From: Rhodanobacter sp. UBA5168
GTDB lineage: Bacteria > Pseudomonadota > Gammaproteobacteria > Xanthomonadales > Rhodanobacteraceae
Assembly (NCBI GenBank): GCA_002413455.1
Contig: DHXA01000072.1
Coordinates: forward strand, 29,534 to 35,538
Length of the DNA stretch: 6,005 nucleotides
Reading direction: 5' to 3'
Part shown: positions 1-5,745 of the stretch, piece after piece
Numbering within the stretch: position 1 is the stretch's first letter
Layout: every line of letters begins with the position of its first letter
Notes under the pieces: generated by a model
Told to the model about the DNA's origin: nothing
Databases searched by the model: none
The model's input: only the letters and a program-made list of their open reading frames with translations
Program-made: the position numbers and the translations under genes

Positions 1-140
1 TCTGCCTCGAAGCTGGGATACGTGTGGTCGGGGTCGATGTTGTAGGTCACCGTGGCAGCCGACGCGGCGCCGACGACGGCGAGCGACAACAGCGCGATCG
101 GGCCGAGGCTGCGGAACAGGGAAAGGTTTGCGGCGGGCAT
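1..140 (-). CDS. YceI-family secreted protein, N-terminal part (truncated by window edge)
   Basis: Read on the minus strand, this frame opens at ATG (138-140) and stays open to the window edge, giving about 46 residues. Residues 1-29 form a Sec-type signal peptide: a short N-region with one Arg (residue 10), a hydrophobic core (GPIALLSLAVVGA), and an AlaSerAla cleavage site. The mature start, YNIDPDHTYPSFEA, matches the opening strand of YceI proteins. These are periplasmic lipocalin-like beta-barrels that bind polyisoprenoid or other long lipids (family knowledge). A GGAG ribosome-binding site lies just upstream (about 147-150). The gene starts 31 nt after the stop of the SnoaL-like gene on the same strand, so the two are probably co-transcribed. 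The C-terminal three quarters lie outside the window, so completeness cannot be judged. Confidence 0.88.
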   Translation of the reverse strand, partial: MPAANLSLFRSLGPIALLSLAVVGAASAATVTYNIDPDHTYPSFEA

Positions 141-171
141 GGGTTTCTCCGTGATTGTTGGTGGGTGGCGT

Positions 172-720
172 TCAGGGCTTCGACGGCGCTGGCGCAGCGT
201 CGTGGTCGAGGGGATCGGACAGGTGTTCATGCGCGACCAGCCAGCGACCGTCGATCCGATGCAGCCCCATCGTCACGCGTACCCACAGCTCGACCGCCAT
301 GCCACGCATGTTGATGCCGCTGAACCGCTGCAGGAAGCGTGCGCACGCGGTGTCGCCGATGGTCGATATGTCAGGCTCGTGCACCTCGCAGTCGAGCGGA
401 CCGGCGAACGCCGCGAACCAGTACTGAAGCTGTTCTCTGATCGTGGCCGCATCGGGCCGGCGCAACGGTGCGACGATGCCGAACGAGCGTATGCCGGGGG
501 CGTTGCATGCCATCACCGCGTCGGCGTCCTTTCTGCGGATCGCATCGGCCTGCGCATGGATGACGTTGCGAACTGCGCGCCTGGCCTCGTTTCCACTGGA
601 CGGCGCATGCCGGTGCGCGCGTTCGCCCGGGCGATCCGGGCCGCTTCCGTGGCGGCCCTCCGGCAGGTGCCTGCACATGATGCATTCGGCGTCTTGCTGC
701 GCGATGGTCGGTACATGCAT
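172..720 (-). CDS. SnoaL-like / DUF4440-type protein (NTF2 fold) with N-terminal extension
   Basis: The product is 182 aa. Its C-terminal ~130 residues look like the YybH/SgcJ branch of the SnoaL-like (NTF2-fold) family. They open with a helix carrying AIRRKDADAVMACNAPGI, then SFGIVAPL, an EQLQYWFAAFAGPLDCEV helix-strand segment, and end with the family hallmark DGRWLVAHEHLSDPLD. Such proteins form small cone-shaped barrels that act as isomerases, hydrolases or binding proteins; the substrate here is unknown. I chose the ATG at 718-720 because AGGAG sits 7-8 nt upstream (731-735 region). The next ATG at 676-678 has no ribosome-binding site, and the longer frame reaching 846 would run through the terminator. 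The first ~50 residues are Arg/His/Gly-rich, contain CIMC, and are not part of the usual fold. The gene is followed by the YceI gene 31 nt downstream, a likely operon. No signal peptide is seen, so a cytoplasmic location is expected. Confidence 0.8.
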   Translation of the reverse strand: MHVPTIAQQDAECIMCRHLPEGRHGSGPDRPGERAHRHAPSSGNEARRAVRNVIHAQADAIRRKDADAVMACNAPGIRSFGIVAPLRRPDAATIREQLQYWFAAFAGPLDCEVHEPDISTIGDTACARFLQRFSGINMRGMAVELWVRVTMGLHRIDGRWLVAHEHLSDPLDHDAAPAPSKP

Positions 721-744
721 ACCCGTTCTCCTCTGCCATGGTCG

Positions 745-760
745 GTCCGCCAGGGCGGAC
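745..760 (-). promoter_or_regulatory. Perfect 6-bp hairpin just upstream of the SnoaL-like gene
   Basis: GTCCGC (745-750) and GCGGAC (755-760) are perfectly complementary around a 4-nt loop. On the minus strand this lies about 25 nt before the start codon and about 10 nt before the AGGAG ribosome-binding site. It could be an mRNA leader hairpin affecting translation, or simply a chance inverted repeat in GC-rich DNA. Confidence 0.35.
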
Positions 761-795
761 TCTTGCAGCAACGACGAACGGCGCGACGGACTTTC

Positions 796-815
796 GACAT
801 GCCAGCCGGCATGTC
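796..815. promoter_or_regulatory. Operator-like palindrome upstream of the SnoaL-like/YceI unit
   Basis: GACATGCC (796-803) and GGCATGTC (808-815) form a perfect 8-bp inverted repeat with a 4-bp centre. It lies about 75 bp upstream of the SnoaL-like start and just past the terminator that closes off the permease gene, so it occupies the likely promoter region. Symmetry and length fit a dimeric repressor or activator site (inference); no regulator gene is visible in the window. A hairpin role in the leader RNA is the alternative. No good -35/-10 pair was found nearby. Confidence 0.4.
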
Positions 816-822
816 CTGAAAC

Positions 823-855
823 AAAAAACGCGCGGCTCGTCGCCACGCGTTTTTC
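823..855 (-). terminator. Bidirectional Rho-independent terminator after the permease gene
   Basis: AAAAACGCG (824-832) pairs with CGCGTTTTT (846-854). Inside, GGC (834-836) can pair with GCC (842-844), so the stem extends towards a small loop. On the minus strand the GC-rich stem is followed by a run of six T (complement of 823-828), the classical intrinsic-terminator pattern, 23 nt after the permease stop codon. On the plus strand it also ends in five T, but no plus-strand gene precedes it. Its main role is therefore ending permease transcription and insulating the SnoaL-like/YceI unit. Confidence 0.8.
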
Positions 856-877
856 GTTCCCGCACGATGACGGCGAA

Positions 878-2542
878 TCAGTGTCCGGTGACGCGCTCCG
901 CGTTTTCCTCGTCCGGCGGCACCAGCGGTGCGTCCGGATCGATACGCGCCTCCATCTGCGCGGCCTCCACCGACGGCGTGCGCCAGCCGGACTTCACGCC
1001 CCACACGTAGAACACCAGGCCGATCACTGCCACCACGGCCAGATCCCAGCCGTAGGGCAGGTAGCCCAGGCCACCAAACTTGGTGCTGCCCACGCGCGAG
1101 ACCAGCGCCAGCGTGATCAGGTAGGCCACCAGCCACCACGCGCCTTTCATCTGCTTGCCGAATTCATGCCAGCCGCTCTTGTACTGGTAGTACAGGTACA
1201 CCGGCAGGGCGACCACCACCAGCAGGATGATCTGGCCGGTCAGCGGCCACTTGGCCCAGTACAGCAGCTCGGCGGACATGATGAAGGCGATGCCGGCGAT
1301 GATCGGCAGGCCGATCAGGCGAAACGGGCGATGCAGTTCCGGTGCGGTACGCCGCAGCGTCATCACGCTGACCGGGCCGGTGAGGTAGGAAATGATCGTG
1401 GCCACCGAGATCACCGCGGCCAGCGAGTCCCAGCCGCGGAAGAAGAACAGAAACAGAAACGATACCGCCAGGTTCAGCCACATCGCCGGGCGCGGCACGC
1501 CCCACTTCGGGTGCACCATGCCGAAGATCTTCGGCAGCGTGCCGTTGCGCTCCATGCCGTAGATCATGCGGGCGGTGGAGGCGGTATAGGTCATGCCGGT
1601 GCCGCTGGGGCTGACGAAGGCATCGGCATACAGCAGGATCGCCAGCCAGTTGAGGTTGACGATGATCGCCAGCTCGGCGAACGGCGAGCTGAAGTCGATG
1701 CCGTGCCAGCCGGCCTTGGTCAGCATGTCCGGCGGCACCGCGCCGAGAAAGGCGACCTGCAGCAGCACGTAGATCACCGTGGCGATCACGATCGCGCCGA
1801 TGATCGCGAAGGGAATACTGCGACCGGGATTGCGTGCTTCGCCGGCCAGATTCACCGGGCTCTGGAAGCCATTGAAGCTGAACACGATGCCGGCGGTAGC
1901 CACGGCGGTGAGGATCGCCGCGAAATCATTGGCGTGGTGGCCACCATTGGCACCGACCGAGAAATTCTCCGAATGGAAGCCGCTGGCGATCAGCGCCACG
2001 CCGGTGGCCGCGGGAATCACCATCTTGATGATGGTGATCACGCTGTTGGAGCGCGTGAACAGCTTCACGCTCCAGAAGTTGAGCAGGAAATAGACCACCA
2101 CCAGCACCGCGGCCAGGCTCAGGCCCAGATGGCTCAGCTCACCGTGTTGGCCAGGCACCCTGTGATAAAGATCCTGCGCCCACTGCCACTGCCAGCCGGA
2201 CATGTACTGCACCGAAGCCTCGGCCTCGATCGGGATCACCGAGACGATCGCGATCCAGTTGCCCCAGGCGGCGATGAAGCCGACCAGCGAGCCGTGCGAG
2301 TAGTGGCCGTAGCGCACCATGCCGCCGGATTCGGGGAACATCGCGCCCAGCTCGGCATAGGTCAGCGCGATCGTCATGATGATCGCCGCACCCAGCACCC
2401 ACGCCCAGACCGCACCGGGGCCAGCCAGCTTGGCCGCGTTCCACGCGCCGAACAGCCAGCCGGAGCCGATGATCGAGCCGAGGCCGGTATACATGAGGGC
2501 CATCGGGCCGACATCGCGATGAATCGCGCGTTCCTGGGTCAT
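878..2542 (-). CDS. APC-superfamily amino-acid permease (YveA-like aspartate/proton symporter type)
   Basis: A 554-aa inner-membrane protein with about 12 hydrophobic segments. TM1 carries the unwound substrate-binding motif GSIIGSGWLFG (residues 22-32). Next come TYAELGAMFPESGGMVRY (61-78) and the TM3 stretch WIAIVSVIPIEAEASVQYMS. The TM6 signature FSFNGFQ...LAGEARNP.RSIP is at 221-244, and ARMIYGMERNGTLPKIF before TM9 is at about 324-340. These are standard features of APC transporters, which couple amino-acid uptake to protons. From memory, the combination of GSGWLFG and PESGGMVRY is closest to Bacillus YveA-type aspartate symporters; the exact substrate is an inference. The last ~35 residues form a soluble acidic, proline-containing tail. 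The ATG at 2540-2542 is the natural N-terminus for the family, although its ribosome-binding site is weak. It stands alone: divergent from the 3345 gene and closed off by the terminator at 823-855. Confidence 0.93.
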   Translation of the reverse strand: MTQERAIHRDVGPMALMYTGLGSIIGSGWLFGAWNAAKLAGPGAVWAWVLGAAIIMTIALTYAELGAMFPESGGMVRYGHYSHGSLVGFIAAWGNWIAIVSVIPIEAEASVQYMSGWQWQWAQDLYHRVPGQHGELSHLGLSLAAVLVVVYFLLNFWSVKLFTRSNSVITIIKMVIPAATGVALIASGFHSENFSVGANGGHHANDFAAILTAVATAGIVFSFNGFQSPVNLAGEARNPGRSIPFAIIGAIVIATVIYVLLQVAFLGAVPPDMLTKAGWHGIDFSSPFAELAIIVNLNWLAILLYADAFVSPSGTGMTYTASTARMIYGMERNGTLPKIFGMVHPKWGVPRPAMWLNLAVSFLFLFFFRGWDSLAAVISVATIISYLTGPVSVMTLRRTAPELHRPFRLIGLPIIAGIAFIMSAELLYWAKWPLTGQIILLVVVALPVYLYYQYKSGWHEFGKQMKGAWWLVAYLITLALVSRVGSTKFGGLGYLPYGWDLAVVAVIGLVFYVWGVKSGWRTPSVEAAQMEARIDPDAPLVPPDEENAERVTGH

Positions 2543-2779
2543 TGAGGGTTCCCGTATGCGGCGCGGAGCACGCCATAAAGGGGTCGATGGTTGCAGAATT
2601 CGGCGGTGGATGTCACGTACCGACGGTCATGGAGGCCGCTGTGCTCCCTCTGGGGGAGAGGGTCCCTACCGAAGGAGGTCCGCTTGCAAGAGGGTGGAGG
2701 CGCTCGTGATCTGATCTATGGGTCAGCGCAAAAGCTATTGCTTCTGCGCCATGCGTCGCGACGATAAAAAGCCAGAGCT
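2543..2779. other. Intergenic region upstream of the permease, with small hairpins
   Basis: I see no convincing gene here. The left part (2543-2640) must carry the permease leader and promoter. CCCTCT (2646-2651) pairs with AGAGGG (2657-2662) around five G. GCGCA-A-AAGC (2726-2735) pairs with GCTT-C-TGCGC (2740-2749), with one A/C mismatch and a TATT loop. CGTCGCGACG (2754-2763) is a perfect 10-bp palindrome. The last two lie directly beside repeat copy L and may belong to the same element. The matching side of copy R lies beyond the window, so this cannot be tested. Confidence 0.5.
2587..2616 (-). promoter_or_regulatory. Weak candidate sigma-70 promoter for the permease
   Basis: On the minus strand, GTGACA (complement of 2611-2616, five of six matches to TTGACA) is followed by an 18-nt spacer. 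The spacer ends in TGC and then comes AACCAT (complement of 2587-2592), an extended -10-like arrangement about 45 nt before the start codon. The -10 matches only three positions of the consensus, so this is only the best candidate found by eye. Confidence 0.2.
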
Positions 2780-2861
2780 TTCGTGCGCCTTCGGCGCCCG
2801 AGCCACCTTTCTCTGTGTGGCCAGAGAAACGTGGCCCAAAGAGAGGCCACCCCACTTGGCG

Positions 2862-2887
2862 CTTGCCGCCCATCCATGGGCGGCAAG
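2862..2887 (+). other. Variable hairpin 4 of repeat copy L
   Basis: CTTGCCGCCCAT (2862-2873) and ATGGGCGGCAAG (2876-2887) are perfectly complementary, with two bases between. The outer CTTG/CAAG pairs are shared with copy R. Four of the next six pairs differ between the copies but remain paired in each. The loop sequence is not shared with copy R. Confidence 0.7.
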
Positions 2888-2906
2888 TCCGTGAGTCGGG
2901 GCCGGG

Positions 2907-2939
2907 CTTTTCGAACGGGCCTCCTGCCCGTGCGAAAAG
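2907..2939 (+). other. Long hairpin 5 of repeat copy L, CTCCT loop
   Basis: CTTTTCG (2907-2913) pairs with CGAAAAG (2933-2939). After one A/G mismatch, ACGGGC (2915-2920) pairs with GCCCGT (2926-2931), leaving the loop CTCCT (2921-2925). The same hairpin is present in copy R (5847-5879) with one inner mismatch. On the opposite strand the loop reads AGGAG. Confidence 0.7.
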
Positions 2940-3041
2940 GCATCGACATCCCTGTCGATGCCAGCTGCGCTGCCTGTCGACCCCGCCTCACCGCCGCACA
3001 GGGGCCCCGGGTAGAGCAGCGGGCCATCGTGGCCCGCACTC

Positions 3042-3344
3042 TTCAGAAGAGCCGAGGCAACAGCAAAAGCGCCGTGTGACGGCGCCATTCTTCCTCTGGA
3101 GGAAGTGCTCGGCCGGACGGTGCCTGATGGTCCGCCATCGACCCGAAGCGGTCACTCAGAAGTGCACCCAGACCGAGTTTCAAGCGGCTAGCGGTCCGCA
3201 GCAACACTGGCAGATACTCCTCACTACGGGCGAGGAAGAGCACCTATGTGCCTATCGACCTGGCGGTGAAATGGTGTCCCGAATTTTGCCGTCAACGCGC
3301 CGGCTCTACTTTTCAGGCGCCGACTTGACGGGGGAGCTTACGGG
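3042..3344. other. Leader region between repeat copy L and the 3345 gene
   Basis: This stretch is not shared with copy R. It starts with further hairpins: CTCTT/AAGAG (3039-3051), GCGCCG/CGGCGC (3069-3085) and the perfect CTTCCTC/GAGGAAG (3090-3105). The rest (about 3110-3344) must contain the promoter and leader of the downstream gene. TTTGCC (3285-3290) and TACTTT (3307-3312), 16 nt apart, are only a weak promoter match. GGGGAG at 3331-3336 is the ribosome-binding site of the 3345 gene. A 73-codon frame from ATG 3127 ends in TGA 3346-3348, overlapping that gene's start, but it has no ribosome-binding site and no recognisable features, so I do not call it a gene. Confidence 0.5.
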
Positions 3345-5618
3345 ATGACCATGCCAATGCTACGCGCTCGACTTAAGAAGGCTTACGCAACGAATGTGTT
3401 GCGTTTGCATCAGGTCAATATCCGATTCGACCACTGGCGCCTGCGCCATGGTCTGAAGCTCGCAACGCTTGTCCTGCTGGCCGCCATGCTTTCAAGCGTG
3501 TTCGCGATGCCGTTCCTGCAGCGTGTGGCCGGAGGATATTTCAGTGACAAAGAGAGCTTGGCCACGCTCAGAACCCTCCTTGGCGGCACAGGAGCGGCGC
3601 TGATCGGAGCCGCAACTATCGCGTTCTCGCTCGTCGTTTTCGCCATGCAGATTAATGTCGAGCGCATGCCGCATGGCTTGTTCAGGCAGTTAAGTTCAGA
3701 CAGAAGGTTGCTTGCCACGTTTCTCGGATCGTTCCTGACGGCGCTGGTCGTCGCTGGGGCGTCGCTGATTCCTGATGGAAGCTGGGGTATCCCTGCGATC
3801 GTTACGGCGATTTGGGGAATCGCCTTGATCGTGCTGCTGTTTCTCTATGCATACCGGCGCGCACTCCACCTCATCAATCCGATCGAGCAGCTCGCCATCA
3901 TGTCGAGGGTGGTTCGACGGGACTTGCAGAGCTGGAGCCGGCTGGCAGACAAAGCCGCCATCCTTTTGGGGGAAATGCCGCAGCCCGATACCATTGACGA
4001 TGACACAGAACTTCATTTCAACGCCCCCAAGGCCCACTTCTATCAGGTCAACGCCCATTGGACCAAATCCGCCAGGCAAGCGATCCACTACGCCATTTCT
4101 TACGCAAAGCGCTTCGCGGAACAGGGCGACTACGAGGTCACGGATCATGCCTTCGAGCGCATCATGCTGATCAATGCCGCCTATTGCGCGGCGAAGCGCG
4201 GCACCTTCGTCGGAACCATCCCATTCTTCGAAATGCCGGGCACCACTGACGGCTTCGTCAACACCTCGCTAGAGCAACTTCGGCAAACGATGCAGACCGC
4301 GTTGGCGAAGGGCGACGAGCGATTGGCGGAGAGCACGCTGCGCGCCATTGGAGGACTCTATGGTGTCTATCTGAAAATCGAATATCCGGGTCGCGACCGA
4401 AGCAAGCACCACGCGCTACTTGCGTCCGGCTACATGGGCTCGGCTGTCGAGTCCGTCATTCCGCACAACATGCCCGACCTCATGATGGAGGGCATCCGTT
4501 TGATGGGCCGTGCGTCGAGACTTGCGCTAGACCATACCAGCCCGACCGAGATTGTCAGCGTGGTACAGAAGATCGCCACCCTTTCCTATGTCGGCGTACT
4601 CAGGACAAATCATCAGCCCGTCACGCTGACCGCATTCGAGCAGCTTGCCGACGTCACTTACGATCTCCTGACAAAGGGAAAGCACGATATTCGCTTCCCG
4701 ATCCGCCAATTGCGTTCGGCCGTGACCGAGGCGGCGAAACGGTTTCTGGAGACAACCGACACTCCTCTCGGTTCTATGCACAGCAACACGCTCGGCTCGT
4801 ACTTTTCGAGCACCAGCGTTTCTTCACTCCGCGGAAGGCTCGCATTGCTAGTCAACCAGCTATTAGAAGCGCCCGCAGACAATGCACGTGCCGGCGAAAT
4901 TATTCGCAACATCGAGACTTGGGCTGATCAGATTTATGACCCGCAGAAGGAACTCCTCCTCCTTGCCGTGCAGAAGCGATCATCCTTTACCTCCGATGCT
5001 GTTACCTGGGCTGTAGGGGTCTCCGAATTGCTGAATGCCCTATCGAACGCACCTGCCTGCCCGCAGTACCTGAAGGACGACTTGAGAAGACACGCTATCT
5101 GGCTTGTTTCGACGTTGTCATGGCTCCCGGACGACAATGATTCGGTGAATTTTGCGGAGACCTACTCCCTTACCGAAAATCTTTTTGAGGCGGCCTCCGA
5201 TGGATATCAGCGGGACTGCCTGGAGTTCTACGAAAGCTGCAAAGGGCTCTTGATAGAGTGGGCGAAGAAGGGTGGAAGACACGAAACCGGTTGGGGGATT
5301 CTAGAAACCTCCGTGGAAGGGCTGGCCGCCTTGGCGATTGGCGAGGGAACTCCGGAGGCCGTGACTGCGCTCAAGAAACGGTTCCGTCAGATGCTCGCCA
5401 GCGAAGGGGCACCTCCAGCGGAGGCGTGTGCCCGCGCCGCAGCCAATCTGACGAGAAGCGCGAACCAGTTGCAGCATCATTATGCAGTTCGCTCAATCGA
5501 TCGCACGCTGGCGCAGCAGGATCATTCCACAGTGCGGGCGTTGCTGCTTGAGATGGCAGGCCTTCTTGCTGTCGAAACGCCCGCGCATCAACGTCCAGAC
5601 AACGGCAATCCTTGCTAG
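3345..5618 (+). CDS. Large membrane protein: DUF2254-like four-TM N-terminus with a ~585-aa cytoplasmic helical region
   Basis: 757 aa, function unknown. Four hydrophobic segments lie near residues 37-58, 79-102, 122-142 and 147-170. The stretch GAALIGAATIAFSLVVFAMQ (83-102), then GLFRQLSSDRRLLATFLGSF (111-130), resembles the core of DUF2254 membrane proteins (a GVVFS-type TM, a phase of R/L/D residues, then FLGTF). DUF2254 proteins are usually around 400-450 aa and continue with a different motif. Here residues ~171-757 are a soluble, mostly alpha-helical region with no catalytic motif I can identify; helix repeats (HEAT- or TPR-like) are possible but unproven. Topology predicts this part in the cytoplasm (RR after TM4). 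The ATG at 3345 is supported by GGGGAG 8 nt upstream. GC in sampled lines is about 53-55%, mostly lower than in the neighbours, and A/T-ending codons such as CTA, ATA and GTA recur, suggesting transfer. It is a single gene enclosed by inverted repeats L and R. A sensor, channel or defence-type membrane effector are all possible, none shown. Confidence 0.85.
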   Translation: MTMPMLRARLKKAYATNVLRLHQVNIRFDHWRLRHGLKLATLVLLAAMLSSVFAMPFLQRVAGGYFSDKESLATLRTLLGGTGAALIGAATIAFSLVVFAMQINVERMPHGLFRQLSSDRRLLATFLGSFLTALVVAGASLIPDGSWGIPAIVTAIWGIALIVLLFLYAYRRALHLINPIEQLAIMSRVVRRDLQSWSRLADKAAILLGEMPQPDTIDDDTELHFNAPKAHFYQVNAHWTKSARQAIHYAISYAKRFAEQGDYEVTDHAFERIMLINAAYCAAKRGTFVGTIPFFEMPGTTDGFVNTSLEQLRQTMQTALAKGDERLAESTLRAIGGLYGVYLKIEYPGRDRSKHHALLASGYMGSAVESVIPHNMPDLMMEGIRLMGRASRLALDHTSPTEIVSVVQKIATLSYVGVLRTNHQPVTLTAFEQLADVTYDLLTKGKHDIRFPIRQLRSAVTEAAKRFLETTDTPLGSMHSNTLGSYFSSTSVSSLRGRLALLVNQLLEAPADNARAGEIIRNIETWADQIYDPQKELLLLAVQKRSSFTSDAVTWAVGVSELLNALSNAPACPQYLKDDLRRHAIWLVSTLSWLPDDNDSVNFAETYSLTENLFEAASDGYQRDCLEFYESCKGLLIEWAKKGGRHETGWGILETSVEGLAALAIGEGTPEAVTALKKRFRQMLASEGAPPAEACARAAANLTRSANQLQHHYAVRSIDRTLAQQDHSTVRALLLEMAGLLAVETPAHQRPDNGNPC

Positions 5619-5745
5619 CAAAACTCGGCTAAGAGTACGTTTTCGAACGGCGGCTCCTGGCCGATGGCAGACGTTCCTATTCAACCGACAAACCGTTCGG
5701 TGCCGAGAGCTCTTTGTTTTCGCAACCGCGCAGCGGTTGCGTACC
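5619..5745. other. 3' flank of the membrane-protein gene, no gene
   Basis: No coding signal or clear intrinsic terminator is seen. A perfect 9-bp hairpin, CGCAACCGC (5721-5729) with GCGGTTGCG (5733-5741), sits next to repeat copy R. Its T-rich run (TTTGTTTT, 5713-5720) lies before it on the plus strand, the wrong side for terminating the upstream gene. Around 5638-5657, GTTTTCGAACGGCGGCTCCT resembles part of hairpin 5 of the repeat element and may be a decayed fragment of it. Confidence 0.5.
5721..5741. other. Perfect 9-bp hairpin at the inner edge of repeat copy R
   Basis: CGCAACCGC (5721-5729) and GCGGTTGCG (5733-5741) pair perfectly around a GCA loop. It occupies the place where copy L carries a different hairpin (3039-3051), so both copies end on a hairpin but not the same one. 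Confidence 0.6.

Larger units (their letters stand above)
2780..3041 (+). repeat. Multi-hairpin intergenic repeat element, copy L
   Basis: This ~262-bp stretch recurs in reverse orientation at 5746-6005. The first 74 nt (2780-2853) are identical in both copies. Outside two variable hairpins, 202 of 212 aligned positions match (hand count). It is almost continuous secondary structure: 2785-2797 (GCGCC/GGCGC), 2808-2829 (TTTCTCT/AGAGAAA), 2831-2850 (GTGGCC/GGCCAC), 2862-2887 (12-bp arms), 2907-2939 (7+6 bp, CTCCT loop), 2939-2962 (10-bp arms, TCCC loop) and 3019-3037 (8-bp arms, TCG loop). I recall sequences like this as common intergenic repeats in Xanthomonadales, often mis-annotated as short proteins. 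It may be a non-autonomous mobile repeat, a structured RNA, or a protein-binding array. Open frames across it read like repeat translation, not protein. Confidence 0.85.

Noticed and set aside
52..819. 255-codon plus-strand frame across the SnoaL-like and YceI genes
   Set aside because: No ribosome-binding site and no recognisable protein; the minus-strand genes here have family motifs and good ribosome-binding sites.
721..846. Longer start at 846 for the SnoaL-like gene
   Set aside because: It would run through the intrinsic terminator and both palindromes, and the extra residues are unrelated to the family. The ATG at 718-720 has AGGAG at proper distance.
443..2545. 700-codon open frame on the plus strand, antisense to the permease
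   Set aside because: Its product is a low-complexity His/Arg/Asp/Gly-rich string without domains. It exactly shadows the well-supported permease on the other strand, as expected in GC-rich DNA.
2735..3088. Short frames on both strands inside repeat copy L
   Set aside because: They translate the hairpin repeat itself; similar peptides arise from copy R in other frames, so they reflect DNA repeat structure, not proteins.
2780..3105. CRISPR array
   Set aside because: The hairpins differ from each other in sequence and spacing; there are no regular direct repeats with unique spacers.
5713..5741. Intrinsic terminator for the 3345 gene
   Set aside because: The 9-bp hairpin is good, but the T-rich run precedes it on the plus strand and A/G/C follow, so it lacks the needed tail in that direction.
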